A stretch of 39,788 nt of DNA from positions 1 through 39,788 of the forward strand of contig JAKLJY010000074.1 of NCBI GenBank assembly GCA_023150895.1, in the 5' to 3' direction. The DNA comes from Myxococcota bacterium (GTDB taxonomy: Bacteria; Myxococcota_A; Bradymonadia; UBA7976; UBA1532). The notes under the pieces are model-generated. The model made no database searches, had not been told where the DNA came from, and saw only the letters and a list, made by a program, of their open reading frames with translations. Position numbers and translations under genes: made by a program. Shown piece after piece: positions 15,839 through 25,200 of this stretch (its first letter is position 1; every line of letters begins with the position of its first letter).

Positions 15839-16414
15839 TCACTTCTTCAGGGCGCCCTCGACGGAGAACCACAGCTTGATGTCGGCCGGGATCGGGGGCA
15901 CGCCGCTGACGCCGAAGTCGTTGCGGTTCAGGCTGATCTCGCCGTCGAACCCGGTGCGGGTGGTGCCCCAGGGGTCCTGACCCTTCTTGTTCTGCTTGAC
16001 CTTGACGGTGACCGACTTCTTGACGCCGTGGATGGTCAGGTCGCCCGTCACGTCGAAGGCATCGCCGGCCTTCTTCACGCCGGTGCTGACGAACGTCGCG
16101 GTCGGGAACTGCTTGGCGTTGAAGAAGTCCGGCCCCTTGAGGTGCTCGTCGCGCTTGCCGTCGTTGGTCGTGAGGCTGTCGACCTTCAGCTCGAGCGAGA
16201 TCTTGCTGTTGGCCGGGTTCGCCCCGTCGATGGCGAACTCGCCGCTCGTCTGCAGGAACCGCCCCACGACCTTGCTGAAGCCGAAGTGGTCGGCGAAGAA
16301 GAGGACCGCGGTGTGGCCGTTGTCGACCGTGTAGGTCTCGGCGGCGACGGCGGCGCCGGAGAAGAGGGCGGAGGACGAGAGCGCGAGCGCGAGGGTACGG
16401 AGCGTGGACTTCAT
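15839..16414 (-). CDS. YceI-family periplasmic lipid-binding protein
   Basis: 191 residues from ATG 16414. The frame is open to 16504, but only this start gives a signal peptide (MKSTLRTLALALSSS to AVAAE, cleavage near residue 24). The mature domain shows the YceI lipocalin-like signature: YTVDNGHTAVLFFADHFGFSK at its start, FDVTGDLTIHGVKKSV in the middle, and FGVSGVP near the end. YceI proteins bind long polyprenyl or fatty-acyl molecules in the periplasm. Length matches the family (~190). It precedes the membrane protein gene by 70 nt and has its own upstream palindrome and promoter-like sequence. Confidence 0.93.
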   Translation of the reverse strand: MKSTLRTLALALSSSALFSGAAVAAETYTVDNGHTAVLFFADHFGFSKVVGRFLQTSGEFAIDGANPANSKISLELKVDSLTTNDGKRDEHLKGPDFFNAKQFPTATFVSTGVKKAGDAFDVTGDLTIHGVKKSVTVKVKQNKKGQDPWGTTRTGFDGEISLNRNDFGVSGVPPIPADIKLWFSVEGALKK

Positions 16415-16472
16415 CGAGGGTGTTGCCTTTCTGGGGGCGTGAAGGCCGGCGAGACGGGCCGGCAGGTGTTCG

Positions 16473-16521
16473 GTCGAACAATCATTCGACGTCAAACTAT
16501 TCACGCTCGCAGCGATTTCAA
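16473..16521 (-). promoter_or_regulatory. Putative yceI promoter with overlapping operator palindrome
   Basis: On the minus strand TTGAAA (16521-16516) and TAGTTT (16499-16494) are separated by 16 nt, a weak sigma-70 match. Immediately downstream, GTCGAA (16473-16478), a 6-bp spacer and TTCGAC (16485-16490) form a perfect dyad across the expected transcription start, as a repressor site would. Confidence 0.4.
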
Positions 16522-16538
16522 GAAAAAAGTGACCGGGC

Positions 16539-18077
16539 TCACCAGGGCGGGGGCACGACGACGTCGCCGCCCGCCTCGATGCCGAAGCCGAGCCGAAGGG
16601 TGCGGCGGCGGTGCGGAAAGACCTCGACCGGACAGCGGACGCGCCCGTCGGCGTCGGGGGTGGCGCCGGTTTCCGTGGTGTGCCGTTCCGCCAGCGCGAC
16701 GGTGACGCCGGCCAGCTCGGAGACCGGGACGCGCAGGAGGACCTCGAGGCGGATCGGTTCCGACGCGATCGAGGTGAATTCGAGCTGATGAACGTAGACG
16801 GCGCGATCCCGGCCGAGCATGCGCTCCTCGACTTCCACGGTGCGCTCGTACTGGAACGCCACGCGGTCGTCCGAGCCGAAGGAGAGTTCGAAAGCCTCCC
16901 CGGGGCCGACGTACGGCAGGTCGCCGTGTCCGACGTGCGCGCCGTTGCGCAACAACGTCACGGGACCGGCCAGCAGCGGGTGGTCGGTGTTCCGGAGCAG
17001 CGCCCGCAGGTGGACCACCGGTGAGACCTCCGGCACGGCCGTCAATCCGGTCCGCGCATCGACCTCGAAGTGGCCGATCAGCAGGGCCCGCGGGCGCCCG
17101 TCGGACGGCAGGGACAGTGGCTCGCGGGGGTCGAAGACCCGTGGCTCGCCCCCGTCGTAGACCCCCGGTGCCGCGCTGTCGAGATCGGGCCGGGCGGCGT
17201 CGACCTCGCGCAGTGCGAGGCGTGTCGTCTTCGGTTTCGGGATGCGCTCCCTTATCGAGAGGCGATCCTCGGCGAGACCCGGCAGGTCGGCGCCCTCCCC
17301 CGGCCGGGCGGTGCTGAGCGAGACGGCGACGGCCTCCCAGGGTTCGCCCGTCCGCTGCCACAGGGTCGCGAAGGTCGTCCAGCGCACGCTCGTCCGCCCG
17401 TCCGGGTGTTCGACGAGGTGCGCCTCGTGCGAGGGTCGCCAGAGCGCGCAGGGGTACAGGCCGCGAATCCGGAGCAGCGCCGGCCCGGCCGGGCCCGAGA
17501 CGCGGACCCGCAGGTGGGTCTCCTGAACCTGTCGGGCGCTTCGGCCGTCGGCCACGAGGCCCTGAAGGCGCTGCTCCTCCTCGGTGCGACGCTGAAGCCC
17601 TCGGCGCATCTCATCGACGGCGAGATCGGCGGCGGCCAAGGCCCCCGTGAGGGTGTCGAACCCCGGCTCCGTCCCCGCGGGGTGGCCGCTGAACCATGCT
17701 GCGCGTCCGACGGCCTCGGCGAACCGACCGAGGTCGCGCTCGGCGGCGGCGCGGCGTTCGACCGCCCGCGCGAGGGCCTGCTCCGCGACGAAGCGGGCGT
17801 CGGCGGCCGCTTCCAGCGCGCGCTCGAGCGACGCGATGCGTTCGGCCGTCTCATTCATCCGGGTGACGGCGCGTCGCTCGACCCGCACGTCGTCGACGGA
17901 CGCCCCGGCCGGCGCTTCGAGGAGTGCCGCCGCGATGTGGGCGTCGCTGACGAGGGGGCTCAGCCCGGTCACGGTGAACACGGCGCTCCCGCCCGGGAGC
18001 GTCACGTCGCCCTCCCGTTCGAAGGCGGCCCGGTCTTCGTAGGCGACGATGCGCCGCAGGGGCACGTCAATTCTCAC
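16539..18077 (-). CDS. DUF4139/MuiA-like protein, short paralogue
   Basis: 512 residues from GTG 18077, which overlaps the end of the upstream gene by 11 nt and has GGAGG 8 nt before it; the longer frame to 18257 is antisense-like sequence inside the neighbour. The layout matches the 'mucoidy inhibitor MuiA' family (TIGR02231): an N-terminal beta domain (~1-85), a long Glu/Arg/Ala coiled coil (~90-215), then a C-terminal DUF4139 beta-rich domain (~225-512) with a Tyr/Trp-rich repeat start (LYPCALWRPSHEAHL) and FEVDARTGLTAVPEVSP. No signal peptide, so likely cytoplasmic. The biochemical role of this family is unknown. The stop-start overlap implies translational coupling with the 707-residue paralogue. 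Confidence 0.8.
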   Translation of the reverse strand: MRIDVPLRRIVAYEDRAAFEREGDVTLPGGSAVFTVTGLSPLVSDAHIAAALLEAPAGASVDDVRVERRAVTRMNETAERIASLERALEAAADARFVAEQALARAVERRAAAERDLGRFAEAVGRAAWFSGHPAGTEPGFDTLTGALAAADLAVDEMRRGLQRRTEEEQRLQGLVADGRSARQVQETHLRVRVSGPAGPALLRIRGLYPCALWRPSHEAHLVEHPDGRTSVRWTTFATLWQRTGEPWEAVAVSLSTARPGEGADLPGLAEDRLSIRERIPKPKTTRLALREVDAARPDLDSAAPGVYDGGEPRVFDPREPLSLPSDGRPRALLIGHFEVDARTGLTAVPEVSPVVHLRALLRNTDHPLLAGPVTLLRNGAHVGHGDLPYVGPGEAFELSFGSDDRVAFQYERTVEVEERMLGRDRAVYVHQLEFTSIASEPIRLEVLLRVPVSELAGVTVALAERHTTETGATPDADGRVRCPVEVFPHRRRTLRLGFGIEAGGDVVVPPPW

Positions 18078-20190
18078 GGCGGTTGCCTCCGTCCAGCTCG
18101 AAGCGTGCGGGCAGCGTGATGCGGTACGCGTGCTCGACGACGACGTGTTCCCCCGGCGGGACCTCGACGGTCCAGGACAGACCGCCGGCCAGCGGCTCAC
18201 CACGGGGCCCGCGATCCGTCCGCACCGGGGCGGGGCGGCTCTCGATGAGCTCGACACCGATGTCCTTCTCCTGCCGAGCGTCGGCGGGGACCGGCAGCCG
18301 ATCGAAAACGACCAGGGTCTCGGCGCCCGGACGCGTCGAGCGGACCTTGAGCCGGACGCGGTGCGTGACGCGGGTGACCTGTCCGACGAGGCCCTTGTCC
18401 TCCTGATGGAGAGCGACGTGGCGTTCGGTCAGCCGGAGGTCGGGCTCGATCCCGAGGTTCAGCGTAAGGGCACCGCCGGGGCCGACCGCGCCGGGATCGA
18501 GGGTGGACGTCACGAGGAATCGCCCGTCGCGATAGACGGCCAGGGGGCCCGCCGGGCGAGGGGCGTCGCCGGTCACCGCGAGGATGCAGAAGCGCCAGAC
18601 GTCGTTGCTCTCCCGCGGGACGGCGCGGAATTCGATGCGCGCCGGCGCGGCCTCCTGTGTGACGTGCAGTCGGTGATACTGGCCATCGCCGGCGACGGAC
18701 TGCGGACTGCCCGCCGCGAACCGGGCGTGAAACTGGCCCTGTGTCAGCGGGCGCGTCCCGGCGGGGGCGGGGCCGTCGCTGACGAGGCGCGCGGCCTGCC
18801 TCAGCGCCTCGACCGCCCGGCGGAGCTGATCCGGTGCGGCCGGCGTGGCGCCCTCGACCAGCGTCCAGAGCTGTGTGAACGGATCCATCGGCTGGAGCGT
18901 GCCGCGGTGGGGCTCGTCGGGACCGGCGAGGCGCAGCCAGGGGTACCGCAGGCGGGGCGGAAGGCGGGGGGACTCGGACGGGGCCGGTTCGGCAGCGCCC
19001 CCGAGGGCCCCGTCGGGCCCGGCGTCGGCGAGGGACGCGCGGCTCACGGACATCGTGACCGGCATGGGCGCACCAGGGGCCGGCGCAGGGCGGGGCGCAG
19101 CGGCGGGCGGGGGCGCCATCTTCGCCGACGCCCGCGCGCGGAGGGGGGCAGGGGGCGGGGGCGCGACGGCGGTGTCTTCGTGCAGCTCGACGGAGCCCTC
19201 GCTGTCCTCGTCGGCGGCGGGCCGCGGGGGTGACTGCGGCGGCAGCGCCGACGGCGCCCCGATGGGCATCGCGAAGGGCGGCGGCGCCGGCGGTGCGACG
19301 GCCCGGCGGGCCTGGTCGTAACCGGCGAAGAGCGCATCGAGACCGTGGGGCAGCGGCCGAAAGGCGGGGCGCGGGGCCGGCTGCGCGGGGCCGAGCCGCC
19401 AGGACCGCAGCTCGGGCAGGTGGGTCTCCCGTCGCAGGTCGGCGGTCTCGAAGGTCAGCAGGGCGCCCTCCCAGTCCTCGCCGGTGGCCTGTGCGACGAG
19501 CGCCTCGAGGTTCAGTCGCGCGGCCGCGCCGTCGAGTTCGAGGCGCCACGCCGGCAGCCACCGCGCGGCCTCGACGAAGTACTCGACCGAGACCGAAACC
19601 GGCGTGCCCGGCGGGCCGGCGTCCAGAAGATCGAACCGGACCGCGCGAAAGAAGCGCGGCGGGGTGCTTTCGGGGCGCGCGCGCCGGTCGAGCTCCGTGC
19701 GTTCCCGTGCCAGCGCGCGGCGGCGGACCTGCACGTCGGCCCGGGCGGCGTCGAGCGCAGTGAGCTGCGCCTCGACCCAGCGGCCGAGCGTCGCCCAGCC
19801 GGGGGCGTCGGGCAGCCGGCCGCGCCCGCCCGCCGCCGGGGCGGTCGGTGGGGTCGGCGCCAGCTTCTCGAGGAGCTGAATGCGCACGGCGATGCTGCGG
19901 TCCTCGTCGTCGAGGCGAGCGGCGGCGGCCTGCAGCGCGGCCCTCTGCTCCGCGTCCGGGGGCGGGGGCGATGGGGCCGCCGCGAGGGTGCACGACTCGC
20001 GCAGGTGAGCGACGCGGCCGCGTGTCGGTCGCACGCGGAGGCTGTCGGCGGCGAACAGCAGGGGCAGGCCCCGCACCACGACGGCGCGGGCTTCGGTCTC
20101 GAAGTGACGGCGGACGAGGGCGCCGTTTCGGTGGACGGAAACGGCCACGATCGGGGCCGCGACCTCCAGGTCGGGTGGGGCGTGCTGCAT
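18067..20190 (-). CDS. DUF4139/MuiA-like protein, long paralogue
   Basis: 707 residues from ATG 20190. Same architecture as its downstream neighbour: N-terminal beta domain with VSVHRNGALVRRHFE, a coiled coil (~85-175), then a DUF4139-like region beginning VSVSVEYFVEAARWLPAWRLEL and closing with GLVGQVTRVTHRVRLKVRS and WTVEVPPGEHVVVEHAYRITLPA. It differs by a ~170-residue Pro/Ala-rich insertion (about 290-400, including PPAPPPFAMPIGAP) inside DUF4139, making it longer than typical family members. The tandem arrangement suggests duplication followed by divergence, perhaps to form a hetero-oligomer. No export signal is visible. Function unknown. Confidence 0.78.
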   Translation of the reverse strand: MQHAPPDLEVAAPIVAVSVHRNGALVRRHFETEARAVVVRGLPLLFAADSLRVRPTRGRVAHLRESCTLAAAPSPPPPDAEQRAALQAAAARLDDEDRSIAVRIQLLEKLAPTPPTAPAAGGRGRLPDAPGWATLGRWVEAQLTALDAARADVQVRRRALARERTELDRRARPESTPPRFFRAVRFDLLDAGPPGTPVSVSVEYFVEAARWLPAWRLELDGAAARLNLEALVAQATGEDWEGALLTFETADLRRETHLPELRSWRLGPAQPAPRPAFRPLPHGLDALFAGYDQARRAVAPPAPPPFAMPIGAPSALPPQSPPRPAADEDSEGSVELHEDTAVAPPPPAPLRARASAKMAPPPAAAPRPAPAPGAPMPVTMSVSRASLADAGPDGALGGAAEPAPSESPRLPPRLRYPWLRLAGPDEPHRGTLQPMDPFTQLWTLVEGATPAAPDQLRRAVEALRQAARLVSDGPAPAGTRPLTQGQFHARFAAGSPQSVAGDGQYHRLHVTQEAAPARIEFRAVPRESNDVWRFCILAVTGDAPRPAGPLAVYRDGRFLVTSTLDPGAVGPGGALTLNLGIEPDLRLTERHVALHQEDKGLVGQVTRVTHRVRLKVRSTRPGAETLVVFDRLPVPADARQEKDIGVELIESRPAPVRTDRGPRGEPLAGGLSWTVEVPPGEHVVVEHAYRITLPARFELDGGNRREN

Positions 20191-20284
20191 GGCGGCACTC
20201 TAGCTCAGAATCGGCCGCGGGGTCGGTCCCGCGTGCGGCCGGCGGATATCTGCATACATTTCGTGATGCTCCGTGCGGGGACCG

Positions 20285-20313
20285 TTGACGTCTGGACGGC
20301 GCGGTGGTAGGTC
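20285..20313 (+). promoter_or_regulatory. Possible sigma-70 promoter of the PPC-domain lipoprotein gene
   Basis: TTGACG (20285-20290), a 17-nt spacer and TAGGTC (20308-20313) precede ATG 20370. The -35 is strong and the -10 weak, as often found in high-GC genomes. The rest of the 179-bp divergent gap shows no other clear site. Confidence 0.35.
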
Positions 20314-20369
20314 GCGCGGCACGTCGGCGTGCGTCCGGGTGCGAACGCCGCGAATCAGGGGGTGTCCAA

Positions 20370-21671
20370 ATGCGTTTCCGTCTCCCGCTTCGATGCGTTC
20401 TGAGGCCGGCCGCCGGCGTGCTGGCGGTCGCTGCGTCCGGGTGTTCGCCGTCCGATGAGGTCGACGCGCCGGGAGTCGAGTTCGCGCCGACGGCGCAGGC
20501 CGGCGATACCGTCGGGGGCAAGGCGGACGACCCCGCGGTCGGTGTCTGGGCGCGCGTGCCCTACCCGGTCGTGGAGAGCGCACACCCCTATGCCCACAAC
20601 ACCCGCAGCACCCACACCCTCCAGGTCGCGGGCGCCGAGCGCATGAAGGTCGAGTTCACGCGGTTCGAGACGGAGTCTCAGTACGACCCGCTGGAGCTGC
20701 GGGACGCGGACGGACGCGTCGTGGCGCGCTACTCCGGTCGTCGGGGCGCTTTTTCGAGCGCCACCGTCGAGGGCGATCTCGTCGAGCTCGGCTTCCGCTC
20801 GGATGCTTCGGTGGCGGCCTGGGGTTATCGGATCGAGGCCGTGCGGGTCTTCGGGCTCGGCTGCCTCGCCGACGACGATTGTGGCGACGGGTACGTCTGC
20901 CCCCAGACGCGCCGGTGCCTGCAGGCGCCCTGCTTCCAGACCTGCGAACCCGATCCGGATGCACCGCCGCCGGCCCCGCCGACGCAGCCGCCGGCCCCGC
21001 CGACGCAGCCGCCGGCCCCGCCCACGCAGCCGCCGGGGCTCATTTCTCCCTGGCACACCCGCGGCGAGCTCGCCCAGAACGAGGAGGTTCGGTTTCCCCT
21101 CGCGCTCCCGGCGGACGCCCGCGACATCCGCGTGACCCTGACGGGCACGGGCGACGCGGATCTCTACACGCGCTTCTCGACGCCGCCGACGCTCGAGACG
21201 TTCGCCTGTCGCCCCTACGCCGAAACGAGCGCCGAGACCTGCGAGCATGCCCGCGTCGAAGGCGGCGGGCCGCTGTATCTGATGGTCCGCGGGTATCAGG
21301 CGCGCAACGCGTTCGATCTGACGGTGACGTGGCAGACGGGCGCAGCGCCGCCGCCGCCCGCACCGCCGGTCCCGCCGGCGGCCGGGGAGGAGATCGACGT
21401 CTCGGGCGAACTCTCTTCGGGCGCAGAGGCCCGCCATGAGGTGTCGGCTCGCGCCGGCCAGACGCTCGTCGTCACCCTGACGGGCACCGGCGATGCCGAC
21501 CTCTATGTTCGCGCCGGCGCCGCCCCGACGCAGGCGATCTGGGACTGCCGCCCCTACCTCGAAGACGCCAACGAAACCTGCACCGTCCGCGTGACATCCG
21601 ATGGTCCCGTACACATGCTCGTGCGCGGGTACTCGGCCCGCTCCACGTACCGGCTGCGCACGCGCCGTTGA
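20370..21671 (+). CDS. Lipoprotein with two PPC-like domains
   Basis: 433 residues from ATG 20370, with AGGGGG upstream; the upstream extension lacks a signal. Signal peptide ends in lipobox VAASGC (~25). After an acidic segment containing VGGKADDP come a beta-sandwich (~60-165), a short Cys-rich element ([19 protein letters not shown]), a PPAPPTQ linker repeated three times, and two bacterial pre-peptidase C-terminal (PPC) domains (~230-325, ~345-433). Both PPC copies carry [11 protein letters not shown] and end in LMVRGY or [12 protein letters not shown] domains usually accompany secreted proteases, but no protease domain is present. It is predicted to be a cell-surface or periplasmic lipoprotein, function unknown. 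Its stop lies just before queF on the same strand. Confidence 0.82.
   Translation: MRFRLPLRCVLRPAAGVLAVAASGCSPSDEVDAPGVEFAPTAQAGDTVGGKADDPAVGVWARVPYPVVESAHPYAHNTRSTHTLQVAGAERMKVEFTRFETESQYDPLELRDADGRVVARYSGRRGAFSSATVEGDLVELGFRSDASVAAWGYRIEAVRVFGLGCLADDDCGDGYVCPQTRRCLQAPCFQTCEPDPDAPPPAPPTQPPAPPTQPPAPPTQPPGLISPWHTRGELAQNEEVRFPLALPADARDIRVTLTGTGDADLYTRFSTPPTLETFACRPYAETSAETCEHARVEGGGPLYLMVRGYQARNAFDLTVTWQTGAAPPPPAPPVPPAAGEEIDVSGELSSGAEARHEVSARAGQTLVVTLTGTGDADLYVRAGAAPTQAIWDCRPYLEDANETCTVRVTSDGPVHMLVRGYSARSTYRLRTRR
20967..21029 (+). repeat. Three 21-bp repeats encoding PPAPPTQ
   Basis: Near-identical 21-bp units at 20967, 20988 and 21009 encode a flexible linker between the N-terminal region and the first PPC domain of the lipoprotein. 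Confidence 0.85.
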
Positions 21672-21691
21672 TCTGGAAGAAATCCCCGCCC

Positions 21692-22054
21692 ATGGCCACG
21701 ACGCCCTCCCGCGACCTCCAGACGTTTCCCAACCCGAAGCCCGAACGTCCCTACGAAATCCGCTTCGAGTGCCCGGAGTTCACCTGCCTCTGTCCGGTGA
21801 CCGGCCAGCCGGATTTCGCCACGATTCGCATCCGATACGTCGCCGCGGCGAAGTGTGTCGAGCTCAAGTCGTTGAAGCTCTATCTGTGGGCGTTTCGCGA
21901 CGAGGGTCACTTCCACGAGGCCGTGACGAACCGCATCCTCGATGACCTCGTCGCGCTCATCGACCCCCGCTTCATGGAGGTCGAGGGTGACTTCATGGTG
22001 CGCGGCGGCATTCGCACGATTGTGGTCGCGCGGCACGGCGCACGGCCGGACTGA
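21692..22054 (+). CDS. queF: 7-cyano-7-deazaguanine (preQ0) reductase QueF, short type
   Basis: 120 residues from ATG 21692; TTG 21668 overlapping the previous stop would add 8 residues that do not look conserved. It reduces preQ0 to preQ1 with NADPH in queuosine tRNA modification, in the cytoplasm. The signature [13 protein letters not shown] contains the nucleophile Cys34 and Asp41, and [16 protein letters not shown] supplies the substrate-binding Glu/His region (His73, His75, Glu76). Length and single-domain form match the short (unimodular) QueF. It is only 20 nt downstream of an unrelated lipoprotein gene; no other queuosine gene is in the window and there is no room for a preQ1 riboswitch leader. 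Confidence 0.95.
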   Translation: MATTPSRDLQTFPNPKPERPYEIRFECPEFTCLCPVTGQPDFATIRIRYVAAAKCVELKSLKLYLWAFRDEGHFHEAVTNRILDDLVALIDPRFMEVEGDFMVRGGIRTIVVARHGARPD

Positions 22055-22159
22055 CGTCACGCGCGAGACCGGGTACGGCGGCCCGTTCACCCGGTCATCC
22101 CTTTCGGGCCTGGGTGTGAGACCCCCGCACCACACGACGGGGCGAGGGCGAAGGGCGGC

Positions 22160-22188
22160 GGGGCCTGATCGGCGGCGATCGGAGCCCC
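22160..22188. terminator. Possible bidirectional terminator hairpin
   Basis: GGGGC (22160-22164) pairs with GCCCC (22184-22188), with an inner GATC/GATC pairing, between the convergent queF and TSP3-protein genes. The stem is interrupted and no T-tract is present. The rest of 22055-22215 shows nothing else. Confidence 0.3.
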
Positions 22189-22215
22189 GGCCGGCAGCCC
22201 CGCCGAGGGGGCGAC

Positions 22216-25200
22216 TCAGCGCTGGCGACGGCGGCGCGGGCGCAGCGCGAGGAGCAGCAAGAGGGGCAGACCGGACGCAGCGCCGGGGCCGCGCTCGCCG
22301 ACGCTGCAGGCGCAGCCGTCGGCCGGGTTCGTCCCCGTGAAGTCGAGCGTCGCACCGGCGTCCGTCCCGGTCGGACCCGCGTCGGGGGTCTGACCTTCAC
22401 CCGCCACGAGGGGCTCGGGATCCTCGCCGTCGGGGATGCCGTCGCCGTCGGTGTCCTCGTCGTTCGGATCGCTCTCGCCCGGGTCGACCCGGCCGTTGCG
22501 GTTGCGGTCCTCGCCGGCTTCGCAGGCGGGCAGGACGTCGCGGTCACCGTCGCAGACGCCATCGTCGTCCGTGTCGGGATCGGTGGGATCGGTCTGGTTC
22601 TCGCCGTTGACCTCCGTACCGTCGGGAATGCCATCCCGGTCGGTGTCCGGGATCAGCGGGTTGGTCTCGCCCTGGTCGACCGTCCCGTCGTGATCCGCGT
22701 CCTCGGTGCCGTCCTGCAGGCCGTCGCCGTCGGTGTCCGGGTTGCGGGGATCCGTCTCGGTACCGACATCGACCATGCCGTCGTGATCGGCGTCTTCGAC
22801 GCCGTCCGGCAGGCCGTCGCCATCGGTATCCGGGTTGTTGGCGTCGGTTTCGCCGACGTCGAACGCGCCGTCGCCGTCCGTGTCCTCGATGAAATCAGGC
22901 AGGCCGTCGCCGTCGGTGTCCTGGACGATGTCGTCGTTCGGGTCGTCGAGCGGGTTGCGGCCGCCGGCGACCTCGCTGCCATCGGACTCGCCTCCGTCGT
23001 CGGTGTCCGGATCGAGCGGATCCGTCTCGTCGGGCTCGCGCAGGCCGTTCTGGTTGGCGTCCTCGGCGCCATCGTCGAGGCCATCGCGATCGGTGTCGTT
23101 CAGGCGGGGGTTCGTCTCGCCCTCGTCGACGACGCCATCGTGATCGCCGTCCTCGAGGCCGTCTTCGAGGCCGTCGCCGTCGGTGTCGTCGTCGCGGGGA
23201 TTGGTCTCGCCCTCGTCGACCATGCCGTTGTGGTTGGTGTCCTCGACGCCGTCGGAGATACCATCCGAGTCGGTGTCCGGCAGGGTCGGGTTCGTCTCGC
23301 CCGGGTCGACGGCGCCGTTGTGATTCGTGTCTTCGATGCCGTCCGGGATGCCGTCGCGGTCCGTGTCCGCGCTGGTGGGCGACGTCGGGTTCTCGCCGTT
23401 GACCTCGGTGCCGTCCGGGATGCCGTCGTCGTCGGTATCGTCATCGTCGGGATCGGTCTCGCCGGGCTCGAACGTGCCGTTGCCGTTGAGGTCCTCCTCG
23501 GCATCGGTCAGGCCGTCGCCATCGCGGTCGTTCATCGCACGCTGGTCGTCGGCCGGGTTGTCGACCGGATCGCGGCCGCCGGCGACCTCGCTGCCGTCGG
23601 GCTCGCCGCCACCATCGGTATCTGCGTCGTCGGCGGAGGTCTCGTCCGCGTCCTGGCGGCCATTGCCGTTCGCGTCCTCGACGTCGTCGGTGAGGCCGTC
23701 ACCGTCGGTGTCGCGCGTGCGCGGATCGGACTCGCCGGCGTCGTGCATGCCGTTCTGGTTGGCGTCCTCGACGCCGTCGGGGATGCCGTCGCCGTCGGTG
23801 TCCGGCACGCGCGGATCCGTCTCGCCGCCCTCGAGCACGCCGTTGTGGTTGGTGTCCTCGAGGCCGTCCGGAACGCCGTCCATGTCCGAGTCGGGCAGGG
23901 CGGGGTTGGTCTCGTCCGGATCGACGACGCCGTCGCGATCCGCGTCTTCGATGCCGTCGGGGATGCCATCGGCGTCCGAATCGGGCGACGTCGGATCGGT
24001 GTTCTGCTCGACGCCGTCGGGGATGAGGTCGTTGTCCGTGTCCCGATCGCGGGGGTTCGTCTCACCGGGGTCGAGGTTGCCGTCGTGATCGGCATCCTCG
24101 ACGCCATCGTCGAGGCCGTCGCCGTCGGAGTCGGGATTCAGGGGGTCGGTGCCGGTGTTGGTCTCGGTGCCGTCGGGCACGTCGTCGCCATCGGTGTCGG
24201 GGTTGCGCGGATCCGTTTCACCCTCGTCGACGGTGCCGTTCCGGTTCTCGTCCTCGACGCCATCATCGAGACCGTCGGCGTCCGAGTCGTCGCGGTTGGG
24301 GTGCGTCTCGCCCGGATCGCGCACGCCATCCTGGTCGGCGTCCTCGATGCCGTCGGGGAGGCCGTCGCCGTCGGTGTCGGTATTGTTCGGATCGCTCTCT
24401 TCGGGGTCGACGCGACCGTCGCCGTCGGCGTCCTCCTCGTGGTCGAGGATGCCGTCGCCATCGGAGTCGACGATCTCGTCCTCGCCACCGACGATGATCT
24501 CGTCGAAGGGCTCGCCGCAGCGCTCGCACACGGCCTCGGTGGCCGCATCGGCATCGCCGAGGACCCACGTGTCGTAGATCTGCGGCACGTCGTCGAGACG
24601 ATCATCGAGCGCCGGATTGGCGCGGCGGGGCTGCTGCCAGTATCGGCGCTGGTGCCGCACTTCTCCGCCACCGGGGACCACGGAACCCTCGGGCAGGACC
24701 TCGACGGCGTCGTCGCCGTTGGCCATGAGGTCGGCCTGCCCGCGGATGCGGGTGTCGTCCCAGTACATCCGGCGGGGGGTCGGGGCGGCGTTCGGACCGG
24801 ACTGCTCCCAGACGGTGAAGCCCTCGAGGTTGCGCTCGATGTCCACCATGGGGAAGTGCGTCTCGGCCGTGATGAGCTCGAGCTGGAAGCGGTAGCGGCC
24901 GTCGGCGACGATCTGACCGTCGTGATCGCGGCCGTCCCACACGGCCTGGTTGACCCCGGGGGAGGCCGTGCCGGTGAGCTGGCGGTCCTGCGTGGCGTCG
25001 AACGTGCCGTCGCGGTCCGTGTCGATGGTGATCTTGAACGTCCCGCTGACATTGCTCTCGAACGTGAACGTGCCCGTGTCCTGGATGCGATCCCCGTTGG
25101 GCGTGATCGTGTTCGAGCCCGCGCTGTCGTTGAAGGTCACGGACGAGATGCGCGGTGCCGGAGCGACGGGCGGGGCGAGGTCCGGGTAGTTGAGGTAGAT

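Noticed and set aside
20314-20335. A GGCACG...TGC sequence resembling a sigma-54 promoter upstream of the PPC lipoprotein
   Set aside because: The distance between GG and GC is 11 nt, one more than required, and no activator-like dyads are upstream.
21660-21700. preQ1 riboswitch for queF
   Set aside because: The gene begins 20 nt after the previous stop, leaving no space for an aptamer, and no pseudoknot-like sequence is seen.
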